Source: a bacterium
Lineage (GTDB): Bacteria > Hydrogenedentota > Hydrogenedentia > Hydrogenedentiales > SLHB01
Direction: 5' to 3'
Length of the DNA stretch: 12,688 bases
Assembly: GCA_024231375.1 (NCBI GenBank)
Contig: JAAEQP010001161.1
Location: forward strand, 1-12,688
The position numbers and the translations under genes were made by a program. Of this stretch, positions 1-6,164 are shown in pieces; position 1 is the stretch's first letter; every line of letters starts with the position of its first letter. The notes beneath the pieces were generated by a model. That model was not told where the DNA came from. It worked only from the letters and a program-made list of their open reading frames with translations, and made no database searches.

Positions 1-4
1 CGGG

Positions 5-75
5 GAATTGGGGACAGTCCCGTCTTGCTCGAGCCGCCGCGGACGGGCTCGTTCGCTTGGTGCAGTCCCCAATTC
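5..75. repeat. REP-like double stem-loop, copy 1
   Basis: The outer arms GAATTGGGGAC (5-15) and GTCCCCAATTC (65-75) are perfectly complementary. An inner stem pairs CGAGCC (30-35) with GGCTCG (46-51). Two blocks are shared with the copy at 9821-9894: GGGACAGTCCCGTCT (11-25, identical) and TTCGCTTGGTGCAGTCCC (52-69, one difference). The outer and inner stem sequences differ between copies but stay paired, so it is the structure that is conserved. The element lies about 50 bases beyond the stop of the kinase gene on the minus strand. It resembles REP/BIME-type intergenic repeats mobilised by REP-associated transposases; no such transposase is in the window. A transcript-end or attenuator role is possible but unproven. 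Confidence 0.75.
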
Positions 76-124
76 ATCGATACGCCTCCATTGCGTCGGT
101 TGGGTGGTGTGCTTCGTCGAGAAC

Positions 125-1036
125 CTAGCCGAGAAAGCACTGATAGTCAAGGAATCGCCGGAGATCGTCTATAGGGAAGTCACTGCCTGGTTCGGTCTCA
201 AGCGCTTCCAGGGCGTAGTCGATCTTGTCCCATACAACTCGCGCTTCGGGGGCCTCTCCCAGGAAGTCGGGGGCTACCTCCTGGTAGCCCGCGGCCGTGT
301 AGGGGATTGCCGCAAGTGGAATCTGAGCGAATTCAATCGTCGGGTCGCCCCACCCGGCATCTCCCCAATCGAGGATGGCCAGCAAGGAGTCTTCGCTGGA
401 GCACATCACGTTCATTGCGTGGATGTCGTTGTGAAGAAAACACGTCCTCGTCGCGGCAGCAACGGTTGGGCGCAGCTCTTCGATGAGATCGGCAATCTGT
501 TTCGATAGACCCCGTTCGACGCGACCGGCCGACGCGAGTCGATCCAGTCGGTCGCGTAGCTGGTGGTCGCGGTCGGGTTCGTCCAGATAGCCGTTTGGAT
601 CATCGCACTCCGTCACGCGGCTGTGAAGCAGCGCCAATTCGCGGCCAACGCGCCGCCACGTGTCCTGGGCCGTATGCGGGTCCGGCGAATGCAGGCCAAG
701 TGTTTCCCCATGCACTCTCTCCCACAGCGAAAACGGGCGGTCCGTCAGTTCACGCGAGTCGTCGAAAGCCAGAAGGCGAGGCGTCAAGATGCCGGCAGCA
801 TGGGCCACGGGGGCCGCAACCGATTCCGTTCTCGCGTCCGGAATTGCTTCAGGATGGTCGGATGCCACGCGGAGAACGACGTCTGACGTGGCGTAAATGC
901 GGTTGGCAACACCCGTGGCACGCATTGCTTCCCACGAACCACGAACGCCATGGGCCGCCAGAATCGCATCTACCGGATCAGGTACGTCCATCAGTGCCTG
1001 CTGCCCCCTATTGACGGTGTGCTCATTCCAGACCAT
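125..1036 (-). CDS. Aminoglycoside phosphotransferase (APH)-family kinase
   Basis: A 303-residue cytoplasmic protein of the APH/choline-kinase fold, which moves a phosphate from ATP to a small-molecule hydroxyl. The C-lobe has the Brenner motif LHNDIHAMNV at 201-210, with catalytic D204 and N209, followed by ILDWGDAGWGDP at 221-232, where D223 is the metal ligand equivalent to the DFG aspartate. The N-lobe hinge (SLWERVHGE, 103-111) also fits. Length is normal for the family. The first ATG (1036) has no evident ribosome binding site; M16 (start at 991, MDVPDP) has an AGG five bases upstream and an AGGGGG further out, and may be the real start. The substrate cannot be told: antibiotic resistance is only one option, and many environmental members phosphorylate sugars or amino alcohols. 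It is the last gene of a possible antitoxin/ACP-like/kinase run, 83 bases or more beyond the previous stop. Confidence 0.85.
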   Translation of the reverse strand: MVWNEHTVNRGQQALMDVPDPVDAILAAHGVRGSWEAMRATGVANRIYATSDVVLRVASDHPEAIPDARTESVAAPVAHAAGILTPRLLAFDDSRELTDRPFSLWERVHGETLGLHSPDPHTAQDTWRRVGRELALLHSRVTECDDPNGYLDEPDRDHQLRDRLDRLASAGRVERGLSKQIADLIEELRPTVAAATRTCFLHNDIHAMNVMCSSEDSLLAILDWGDAGWGDPTIEFAQIPLAAIPYTAAGYQEVAPDFLGEAPEARVVWDKIDYALEALETEPGSDFPIDDLRRFLDYQCFLG

Positions 1037-1119
1037 TTGCGCATATTCGGGGCCGGCCGGACGGCCAGTTGGGCGAGCCGTCTGGGGTGCCGATAACGGG
1101 CTTCCGACCCCCTGTGTTC

Positions 1120-1545
1120 CTACTGGCTGCTGTCGGGAGTCCTGGTCATTTCAAACAGGTCGCCCAGCGTGGTGTTCTCTGAATCCCAATTGTTCTCCAG
1201 ATCTACCCCGTAGTCATTCTCCAGCCTGAATGCCAGAGTCTCGAGCTCAAAGCAATCACCGACGGAAGTGCGGGGAGGGTAGACAGCCCGATACACGTCC
1301 ATGACCTTGTCCGTGGGGCTGAACTTGCAGCGATGTTTGCTCTTGAAGGCGAAGGCGTCACAGAAAGCCTGGAGAAACGACCGGATATCCTGCTTGGGCA
1401 CGTGAGGAAACCGACGACGCCACTCGCGACCAGTACATGGCCGTGACCAGTACTTGCGCAAGTGCCTGGATTCCACAATGACAACCGCAAGCGGAACGGC
1501 CACCACCACGGCCAGCAGCAACAAGAGGACTGTCAACTCGTTCAT
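1120..1545 (-). CDS. Membrane-anchored protein with an acyl-carrier-like domain, function unknown
   Basis: A 141-residue protein starting MNELTVLLLL. The ATG overlaps the stop of the upstream antitoxin as ATGA, and a GAAGGG lies about nine bases before it, so I chose this start over longer in-frame extensions. Residues 5-25 are one hydrophobic segment, followed by basic residues (RHLRKYW), which suggests a membrane anchor with the rest in the cytoplasm. The region from about 40 to 135 has a conserved look (WRRRFPHVPK, then KFSPTDKVMDVYRAVYP). Its end, GDCFELETLAFRLENDYGVD followed by TLGDLFEM, has the layout of acyl carrier protein helices II-III and of DUF1493-type proteins. Where an ACP has the phosphopantetheine serine (DSL), this protein has D-C-F. 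I infer an ACP-like fold that probably carries no prosthetic group. No function is assigned. It occupies the position where the paralogous operon at 5509-5817 has a toxin. Confidence 0.75.
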   Translation of the reverse strand: MNELTVLLLLLAVVVAVPLAVVIVESRHLRKYWSRPCTGREWRRRFPHVPKQDIRSFLQAFCDAFAFKSKHRCKFSPTDKVMDVYRAVYPPRTSVGDCFELETLAFRLENDYGVDLENNWDSENTTLGDLFEMTRTPDSSQ

Positions 1546-1745
1546 GCTCTCAGACCCTTCGCGAGAAGACCGTACTTCGCCCTGACCTCCCGCACGTCGG
1601 TTGTGCGGCCCTCCGCACTGTCGGCCGAACCTTGTTCTATTGCGTCGTGCAGGTAGATCTTGTGCATAAGGTCGTCCCACGTCGCATTATCCGGCATGCG
1701 CTCAATAAGTCTGTGGGCCCAGTCTCTGGACATCACCTTCGACAT
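1542..1745 (-). CDS. Small antitoxin-like protein, copy 1 (no adjacent toxin)
   Basis: A 67-residue protein, MSKVMSRDWAHRLIERMPDN..., matching the antitoxin at 5814-6002 at 43 of the first 60 residues. The shared core is HRL..RMPDN.TWDDLMH..Y, then EGRTTDVREVR.KYGL. In the second copy this protein precedes a ParE/RelE toxin, so by family and position it is an antitoxin. Here no toxin follows: its stop overlaps the start of the ACP-like protein as ATGA. The start is supported by GGGAGA six bases upstream. Its C-terminus (LLAKGLRA) is longer than in the other copy. It may still control its own promoter, cross-neutralise the ParE toxin 4 kb away, or be a relic. Confidence 0.85.
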   Translation of the reverse strand: MSKVMSRDWAHRLIERMPDNATWDDLMHKIYLHDAIEQGSADSAEGRTTDVREVRAKYGLLAKGLRA

Positions 1746-1772
1746 CGTACGTCTCCCTCAAATCCCATTAGT

Positions 1773-1801
1773 ACAGTATTGTGAGGCGGCCGACTTGTCA
1801 A
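1773..1801 (-). promoter_or_regulatory. Candidate promoter of antitoxin copy 1
   Basis: On the minus strand TTGACA (1801-1796) is followed after 17 bases by TACTGT (1778-1773), a perfect -35 with a weak -10. The stretch between start codon and -35 is related base by base to that upstream of the second antitoxin copy, including a shared CTCACAAT and TACTAA. This suggests a duplicated, probably self-regulated promoter. Confidence 0.45.
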
Positions 1802-1830
1802 TCTCGGCCAAGCCTGCGGTTCCCATCTCC

Positions 1831-1870
1831 CCATCCAGTCAATCCTGTTATCCTGTCAAAAGACTCCTGG
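1831..1870. repeat. CCTGTCAA-type dispersed repeat, copy 1
   Basis: Forty bases that match 8091-8130 at 32 positions; the core GTCAATCC..TATCCTGTCAA is also found at 6051-6082. It contains ATCCTGT twice, eight bases apart (1842 and 1850). It lies just beyond the stop of the 841-residue gene on the minus strand and upstream of the antitoxin promoter. From memory, similar TCCTGT..TCCTGTCAAAA sequences occur between genes in many unrelated environmental genomes; their role is unknown. Confidence 0.6.
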
Positions 1871-1882
1871 TCCGTCTCCCCC

Positions 1883-4408
1883 CTACGGCGCCAGGAACGG
1901 TTGCACCTCCACGAAGTTGAACGCGGTGTGCTGGCCGATTGCGCCTCCCGGATCGGTGGGGCTGGCCCAATCCGAGAGGGTCAGGACGGCAGTGTCAGCC
2001 CGCGGACGAAACACGACCCGCCGGAAGGTGAAGTAGGCGGGGTGTTCGCGGGTGTAGGGGGCGAGGGTGTGGGCGTAGTTGATGGGGTAGGTGTGTTCGA
2101 ACCCGTATTCCGGCAGCATTTCCACGCCTTCGATATCGATTTGGATCGAAACGGTCTGATGCATGTCGAGTTGTCCTATGTCGGACGAGATGAGTTTGAG
2201 TGAGTAGAGCCGACCGGGCTTGAGATCCTTGAGCGTTTGCTTCACGCGATTGGGGGCTTTTGCGGCACGTTGCATTCGGCAGAACCGGTCCCCCTGCGTC
2301 GTCCGCGGATACCGGCCGTGCAAATGGCTGTAGCCTTCCATGGCGCCGATGTCGACGGTGTCGTCTTCGGCCGCCTCCACCGTCCAGCCGTTGAGATCTT
2401 CGGCGAAGTCCGGGTTGACCAGGTGGGGCAACACGTAGGGCCCTTCCGTCAGACGGGTGCGGTTACCGTCGATGCAGTAGTGGCGGAACAGCTTGTGGGC
2501 CCAGCGAATGGATTCTTCATCGGCATAGCTGGACATGTATTCCATGACGCCGTAAAGGTTCCAGAACGACGGGTCCGTGGCGAGGAACTGGAACTGCATG
2601 TCCATGAAGACGTGGTAGTCCACGCCGGGGTCGCGGTTGAGCGACTCGGGAGGCGCGCAGAGGTAGCCCAGGCACATGACGAGATGGCGTTCGACGCCGG
2701 GCGACTGTTTCTGCCAGGCCTGCATGGGCACCCGCAGCTCGCGAATCAGCATGCTGAGGGCTTCTTCTTCGGTCGCGGCCTCGTGCAGATACTTCTCCCA
2801 GGAGAATCGGTCGCCCAGGTCCACGACCAGGTCGAAGAAGTCGCCACATCCTCCCAGGCTGAACACATCGCCGCCGCACCATGCGTAGAAGGCGCGATCG
2901 GCGAAGGTGGGCAATTCGTGAAGCTTCCTGAGGGCGTCGCCCCACACGGTGTAGAATTCGGGGCCCTTGGCCAGAAACTCGTCAACGATAATGCCGCCGT
3001 ACCCCGGCTTGGTGGCGCCCTGCACGTCCGCCCAGACTTGGTACACCTCGTCGATAGTGGGCGGTGTCTCGTCGGAGAGGCCGGGCAAACTCGAGTTGGC
3101 AATCCATTGCCGGCCCTCGCTGAGCCACTGGGTGAACTCGTCGTCCGTGCCGCCTGTGGTTGTGATGAGCGTGTTGACGTGGGGGAGCACGTTGCGCGTC
3201 ACGTAATCCCAGTCATAGGGCCCGTAGGGGGTGATGTGCGGCGCGCCGGGATAGTAGCAGTAGGCGATCTCCGGTACCGTCCGCACGGACAGCGACCCCG
3301 GCTCGGAGTTCGTCACGCGCAAGGTGTGGTTGCCTTCGGCCATCCTCTGCATGGCCTCGAAGGCGCCGGTCTCGGGGTTCGTGCGCCACACGAGGGGGTC
3401 CGTCTCGTCGTTCAGCCGCACACTTGGCGCTGCATCGCTACCCGTAGCCTGGATGAACACCCAGCCATCTCGCGGGTTCACGAACGCATGGTTTGTGGCA
3501 TCGGCTTCCGAAAGGCGCGCGGTGAGCAGGTCCGTCACGAAATTGTTGCGCACCTTCAGATCGGCGTACTCGCCCGACCACGTTGCCTGTGTCGGCCAGG
3601 TCATCCGACGGGTCCAGTCGATGCCCGCGAACACCTGGCCCTCTGCGTCTCTCAGAACCACGCGCAATTCGTACGAGGCGCCCGGTTCGGCGTCTCCGAC
3701 GGTGCGGCGGATCGTGGTGGTCTCAGTCGCGATGGAAAGCGGCTTGTCCCACTCAAGAGCGGGGATTGCGCCAGGCTTCTTGAACGAGACGCACAGGCTT
3801 GTGCCGGGCTGCGGATTGCCCAGTCCGGCCGAGTGGACGTCCACGGACAGGAGTTGGCCATCCGGTTCCATGTAGACGTTCACAATGGAATCGAGAGGAA
3901 GTTGTTCGATGTCGGTTGTGAGGGCGCACGGCAGCCGCCATAGTCCGCCGCTCCCGCCCCAGTCGTTGGCTTCGATGGCGATGAGGTTTGACTCGCCGAA
4001 CCGGATCGCCGCGCTCAGTTCCGCCACGAGCGGGACCCACGCCATGCAGACGTCTTCGGGGTCGCCGTAGGTGTTGATGCGCTGGCCGTTGCAGTAGACG
4101 GCGCCGGAGTCGTTGAGCGACCCCAGGAAGAGCCAGACGGATTTGCCTTGCCAGGCCGCCGGTATCTCGACCGACCGCCGGTACCACGCGTGGTCGTCCA
4201 CATCGGGAAACCCCTGGTCTTCCCAACGCACGCCCGCGCGCATGGGCGCCCAGTCCTCGTCGGACAGGGCCGGCGACGCCCAGTCCTGGTCAGCGACTCC
4301 GTGGTCCGGTGAGGGTTTGAAACGCCAGCCCTCGATCAGATCGAGCCGGTCGATTTCTTCAGCGCCGCCTAGAAGGCATACACAAACCAGGGCAAGTCCA
4401 GGACCCAT
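1883..4408 (-). CDS. Secreted multidomain protein, probable novel glycoside hydrolase
   Basis: An 841-residue protein with a short signal-like N-terminus (hydrophobic 4-15, likely cleavage near GGA-EE at 16). The start is firm: GAGG six bases upstream and an in-frame TGA two codons before the ATG. Residues about 20-165 form a GH2-type jelly-roll sugar-binding domain (WYRRSVEIPAAWQGKSVWLF, then CNGQRI and GGSGGLWRLP). Residues about 170-380 look like two beta-sandwich segments. Residues about 380-650 look like a TIM barrel, with GGIIVDEF (D476/E477) and NLYGVMEY (E623) as candidate catalytic acids at strand ends. Residues about 665-841 resemble a C-terminal carbohydrate-binding jelly roll (VNPDFAEDLNGWTV). 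I recognise no named GH family for the core. I infer a secreted enzyme acting on a polysaccharide; a catalytically dead binding protein is the alternative. Confidence 0.8.
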   Translation of the reverse strand: MGPGLALVCVCLLGGAEEIDRLDLIEGWRFKPSPDHGVADQDWASPALSDEDWAPMRAGVRWEDQGFPDVDDHAWYRRSVEIPAAWQGKSVWLFLGSLNDSGAVYCNGQRINTYGDPEDVCMAWVPLVAELSAAIRFGESNLIAIEANDWGGSGGLWRLPCALTTDIEQLPLDSIVNVYMEPDGQLLSVDVHSAGLGNPQPGTSLCVSFKKPGAIPALEWDKPLSIATETTTIRRTVGDAEPGASYELRVVLRDAEGQVFAGIDWTRRMTWPTQATWSGEYADLKVRNNFVTDLLTARLSEADATNHAFVNPRDGWVFIQATGSDAAPSVRLNDETDPLVWRTNPETGAFEAMQRMAEGNHTLRVTNSEPGSLSVRTVPEIAYCYYPGAPHITPYGPYDWDYVTRNVLPHVNTLITTTGGTDDEFTQWLSEGRQWIANSSLPGLSDETPPTIDEVYQVWADVQGATKPGYGGIIVDEFLAKGPEFYTVWGDALRKLHELPTFADRAFYAWCGGDVFSLGGCGDFFDLVVDLGDRFSWEKYLHEAATEEEALSMLIRELRVPMQAWQKQSPGVERHLVMCLGYLCAPPESLNRDPGVDYHVFMDMQFQFLATDPSFWNLYGVMEYMSSYADEESIRWAHKLFRHYCIDGNRTRLTEGPYVLPHLVNPDFAEDLNGWTVEAAEDDTVDIGAMEGYSHLHGRYPRTTQGDRFCRMQRAAKAPNRVKQTLKDLKPGRLYSLKLISSDIGQLDMHQTVSIQIDIEGVEMLPEYGFEHTYPINYAHTLAPYTREHPAYFTFRRVVFRPRADTAVLTLSDWASPTDPGGAIGQHTAFNFVEVQPFLAP

Positions 4409-4647
4409 GATTCACCTCACGTGTTCGCACTTCGCTGACGATAAGGGCAATATACATGATGGTCCGGAATCCTGCCATCCGCGCAATCCGTGGTCTCGTT
4501 TCTTCCCGCCCCCTACCACGGATTGCACTGGTGCTTCCGAGCGGCATAGCCGCAACCAACGAGAGGAGGCGCACTCTCATGTCACCTTGAACGAAGTGAG
4601 GAACTCGTTCACCCAGCAACATCCTTCGCTGCCCGCCGAATGTCTGG
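4409..4647. other. Intergenic region upstream of the 841-residue gene
   Basis: I see no credible gene here. On the minus strand TATATT (4454-4449) is the best -10 candidate for the secreted protein gene, but no good -35 precedes it. Further up lie the 14-base inverted repeat at 4481-4528 and, at 4581-4610, a sequence (CACCTTGAACGAAGTGAGGA) with GAACGA (4589-4594) paired to TCGTTC (4605-4610). The latter recalls dispersed intergenic sequences seen in other environmental bacteria; that comparison is from memory. Confidence 0.5.
4481..4528. promoter_or_regulatory. Inverted repeat upstream of the secreted protein gene, possible operator
   Basis: GCGCAATCCGTGGT (4481-4494) and ACCACGGATTGCAC (4515-4528) are inverted copies with 13 of 14 bases matching, separated by 20 bases. 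They sit about 75-120 bases before the start codon, upstream of the only -10 candidate. This could be a regulator binding site or part of another dispersed palindrome; there is no T-tract to support a terminator. Confidence 0.4.
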
Positions 4648-4721
4648 AGGTGTGGGACCGGCGCCCTCGCCGGTCGCATCGGAGGGGGAGGATGACCGGC
4701 GAGGGCACCGGTCCCACACCT
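4648..4721. repeat. Long inverted repeat made of two self-palindromic arms
   Basis: Arm 4648-4675 and arm 4694-4721 are 28 bases each and complementary at 27 positions, around an 18-base purine-rich loop. Each arm also contains a smaller palindrome: ACCGGCG-CCCT-CGCCGGT on the left and its counterpart on the right. The element can therefore form one long hairpin or two short ones, like a paired BIME. It lies in the gap downstream of the sulfotransferase gene, before the next transcription unit. No U-run follows on either side. Confidence 0.85.
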
Positions 4722-4768
4722 GACAAGATCTCGCGCACGGCGGCGACACCACCCCAGTGTATGAACCT

Positions 4769-4863
4769 TCCGCTGTGGCCGGTGTCCGACCGAGCCACCG
4801 ACGTGACCACCGGTCACGCCACGATCGCCAGGTGTCCATCTTGGCCTCAGAGGGGTTTCATGC
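4769..4863. repeat. 3'-end dispersed repeat, copy 1 (sulfotransferase side)
   Basis: Bases 4769-4798 match 6086-6115 at 29 of 30 positions. The similarity continues, with an insertion, through CGCCAGGTGTCCAT to the sulfotransferase stop codon and a few codons beyond. The core is a GGCCGGT..CCGACCGAGCC palindrome. The inserted part, absent from the second copy, holds a perfect hairpin: CGTGACC (4802-4808), ACC loop, GGTCACG (4812-4818). The repeat supplies the last codons (MKPL) and stop of the sulfotransferase gene. Confidence 0.75.
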
Positions 4864-5512
4864 CTCCTTCCGCGGTTGCATCTCCGTTACTCCGCGTCAG
4901 TGCATTTCGTTTGACGAACTCGGCTCTGGTGTTCGCTCTGGGAAACGCCTCGTCAGGCACATCATACCCGAGAAAGCTGCACAGCGGCTCCCATCCTTGT
5001 GACACCTCGTAGACGAGAAGACGGTCATCCGGTACGTCTTCCTTCACCCGCTCACAGTATCGGCGGTAGGTGGCCTTGGCGAATTCCCTGTCCTCGAATC
5101 GACCGGCCATCGTTTGATCGAACAAGATGCGGCGCACCATCCGGAGGGCAGGGTCGTTGTTTCCGTCAGGTCCCATGACCGTCTGGTACACGGTCGAGCG
5201 CATGCTCTCGTACCACGTGTCCGGATCGCGCTGAAGCAGGAGTACCTTGGCTTCCGGGTAAGCCGCGGCAAGTTCCTTCCAGAAAAGGCAGGCAGGGGTA
5301 TCGAGCGTTGCTGCATATCCCGCGAGAAGCGTGCGCCAGTCGGGCATGTGGCCGTCGTAGGCGGCGTTCCAGACGGGTACGTGATCCGGATTCACCCACA
5401 CATCGCTCATGTGATAGCACCGGCCCAGTCCCAGGAATTCAAGAGCCCGCTTGACGGACATGGTGCCCGTCCTCGGGTAGGCGGCCCCGATGAGCATCAA
5501 CTGGTCAGTCAT
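4847..5512 (-). CDS. Sulfotransferase family protein (Sulfotransfer_4-like)
   Basis: A 221-residue protein that by family moves a sulfuryl group from PAPS to an acceptor. Residues 9-24 (GAAYPRTGTMSVKRAL) are the 5'-phosphosulfate loop, with R14-T15-G16-T17. KVLLLQRDPDTWYESMRS at 89-106 is the 3'-phosphate-binding motif, with R95 and S103. The RTGT and CYHM (32-35) signatures point to the small group found mostly in animals, fungi and scattered bacteria. The acceptor is unknown. The ATG overlaps the stop of the ParE-like toxin as ATGA, with no good Shine-Dalgarno close by, so translation is probably coupled to the toxin. The last residues (GGMKPL) come from the dispersed repeat at 4769-4863, so the natural C-terminus may have been altered. 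A sulfotransferase inside a toxin-antitoxin operon is unusual. Confidence 0.85.
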   Translation of the reverse strand: MTDQLMLIGAAYPRTGTMSVKRALEFLGLGRCYHMSDVWVNPDHVPVWNAAYDGHMPDWRTLLAGYAATLDTPACLFWKELAAAYPEAKVLLLQRDPDTWYESMRSTVYQTVMGPDGNNDPALRMVRRILFDQTMAGRFEDREFAKATYRRYCERVKEDVPDDRLLVYEVSQGWEPLCSFLGYDVPDEAFPRANTRAEFVKRNALTRSNGDATAEGGMKPL

Positions 5513-5817
5513 GAGTCGGGTCGTTCCGTTTCTCCTCGCCTCAGCGCATCCTGAGTTCCATGAAGAACGGCAAGGACATCAATCTGGTCGGGCTTGATGT
5601 GGTAGATGATTCGATAGGAACCCTCGATGACCTCGCGGATTTGATCCATCTCAAATTCCGGGACTATCCGGCCGGACAAGGGGAAATCGGCGATCTGTTG
5701 TGAGCGGCGGGTCAGCCGGTCAACCATACGTTTGGCGTACTCAGACGAATCGAGGGCGATGTAGGCGTGAATCGCCTCAAGATGGCTGCACGCGGTATCC
5801 GTCCAGTAGACGTTCAT
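5509..5817 (-). CDS. ParE/RelE-family toxin
   Basis: A 102-residue toxin of the RelE/ParE superfamily. Typical marks are visible: the N-terminal beta strand and helix (VYWTDTACSHLEAIHAYI), FPLSGRIVPEFEMDQIREVI at about 45-64, GSYRIIYHIKPDQIDVLAVLHG at about 66-87. RIIYHI followed by VLAVLHG is the conserved C-terminal sheet. Relatives of this short type poison either DNA gyrase (ParE) or ribosome-bound mRNA (RelE); the sequence alone does not decide which, though the GRIVPE..IREVI pattern is more ParE-like. The start overlaps the antitoxin stop as ATGA and the stop overlaps the sulfotransferase start in the same way, making it the middle gene of a coupled operon. Confidence 0.9.
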   Translation of the reverse strand: MNVYWTDTACSHLEAIHAYIALDSSEYAKRMVDRLTRRSQQIADFPLSGRIVPEFEMDQIREVIEGSYRIIYHIKPDQIDVLAVLHGTQDALRRGETERPDS

Positions 5818-6002
5818 TCAGAGAGGCCGTACTTCTCTCTGACTTCCCGGACGTCTGTCGTGCGGCCTTCCACGCTATCGGCCAGGCCCCGTTCGATTAC
5901 GCCACGCACATAGACTTCGTGCATGAGGTCATCCCACGTGGAGTTGTCCGGCATTCTATCGACAAGCCGATGGGCTTGGTCTTTGGACATCGCACTCGAC
6001 AT
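5814..6002 (-). CDS. Small antitoxin of the ParE/RelE-like toxin, copy 2
   Basis: A 62-residue protein, MSSAMSKDQAHRLVDRMPDN..., with TWDDLMHEVYVR in the middle and EGRTTDVREVREKYGL at the end. It belongs to the small family often annotated only as hypothetical or addiction-module component and found directly before ParE/RelE toxins. The first part may be the DNA-binding or dimer region and the end the toxin-wrapping peptide, by analogy with other antitoxins. A strong AAGGAGG six bases before the ATG would favour antitoxin over toxin synthesis, while the toxin relies on the ATGA overlap. The close paralogue is at 1542-1745. Confidence 0.9.
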   Translation of the reverse strand: MSSAMSKDQAHRLVDRMPDNSTWDDLMHEVYVRGVIERGLADSVEGRTTDVREVREKYGLSE

Positions 6003-6026
6003 TTGGCCCCTCCTTGAGATTGCGTT

Positions 6027-6058
6027 AGTATACCATTGTGAGGCCGCCTGATTGTCAA
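6027..6058 (-). promoter_or_regulatory. Candidate promoter and operator of the antitoxin-ParE-sulfotransferase operon
   Basis: On the minus strand TTGACA (6058-6053) is followed by TATACT (6032-6027), but with a long 20-base spacer; the alternative at 17 bases, TGGTAT, is poor. GTATAC (6028-6033) is a perfect palindrome over the -10. A strained promoter with a palindrome at the -10 fits repression by the antitoxin or antitoxin-toxin complex. The aligned region of copy 1 keeps the -35 and TACTAA but not the palindrome. Confidence 0.4.
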
Positions 6059-6082
6059 TCCCGCTATCCTGTCAAGAACTCC
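6051..6082. repeat. CCTGTCAA-type dispersed repeat, copy 2
   Basis: GTCAATCC.G.TATCCTGTCAA (from 6054) matches the copy at 1838-1860 with two differences in that stretch. The repeat overlaps the -35 of the antitoxin promoter and adjoins the repeat at 6086-6164, so two repeat families are stacked between vapC and the next operon. Confidence 0.55.
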
Positions 6083-6085
6083 CCC

Positions 6086-6164
6086 TCCGCTGTGGCCGGT
6101 CTCCGACCGAGCCACATCCGCCGACCGCCAGGTCTCCATTCGTGCCTTAGAGAGGTCTCACGCC
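6086..6164. repeat. 3'-end dispersed repeat, copy 2 (vapC side)
   Basis: This is the shorter copy of the element at 4769-4863. It holds the hairpin CGGTC-TCC-GACCG (6097-6109), then CCGCCAGGTCTCCAT, and runs through CTTAGAGAGGTCTCACGCC, which contains the vapC stop codon (6158-6160). The same part of copy 1 provides the stop of the sulfotransferase in a different reading frame. Confidence 0.7.

Noticed and set aside
2237..3943. 568-residue open frame on the plus strand
   Set aside because: It lies wholly opposite the secreted 841-residue gene, which has a ribosome binding site, signal-like start and recognisable domain. The plus-strand product has no motifs; long antisense frames are common in G+C-rich DNA.
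4359..4839. Several minus-strand frames of 76-152 residues in the 4409-4846 gap
   Set aside because: They read through the inverted repeat and the dispersed repeat. Similar peptide text (TWRS, ARS.TGHS) arises from the second repeat copy near 6100, so these are translated repeats, not genes.
5897..6139. 80-residue minus-strand frame starting METWRS
   Set aside because: It begins in the dispersed repeat and runs across the promoter and start of the antitoxin in another frame, so it is a repeat artefact.
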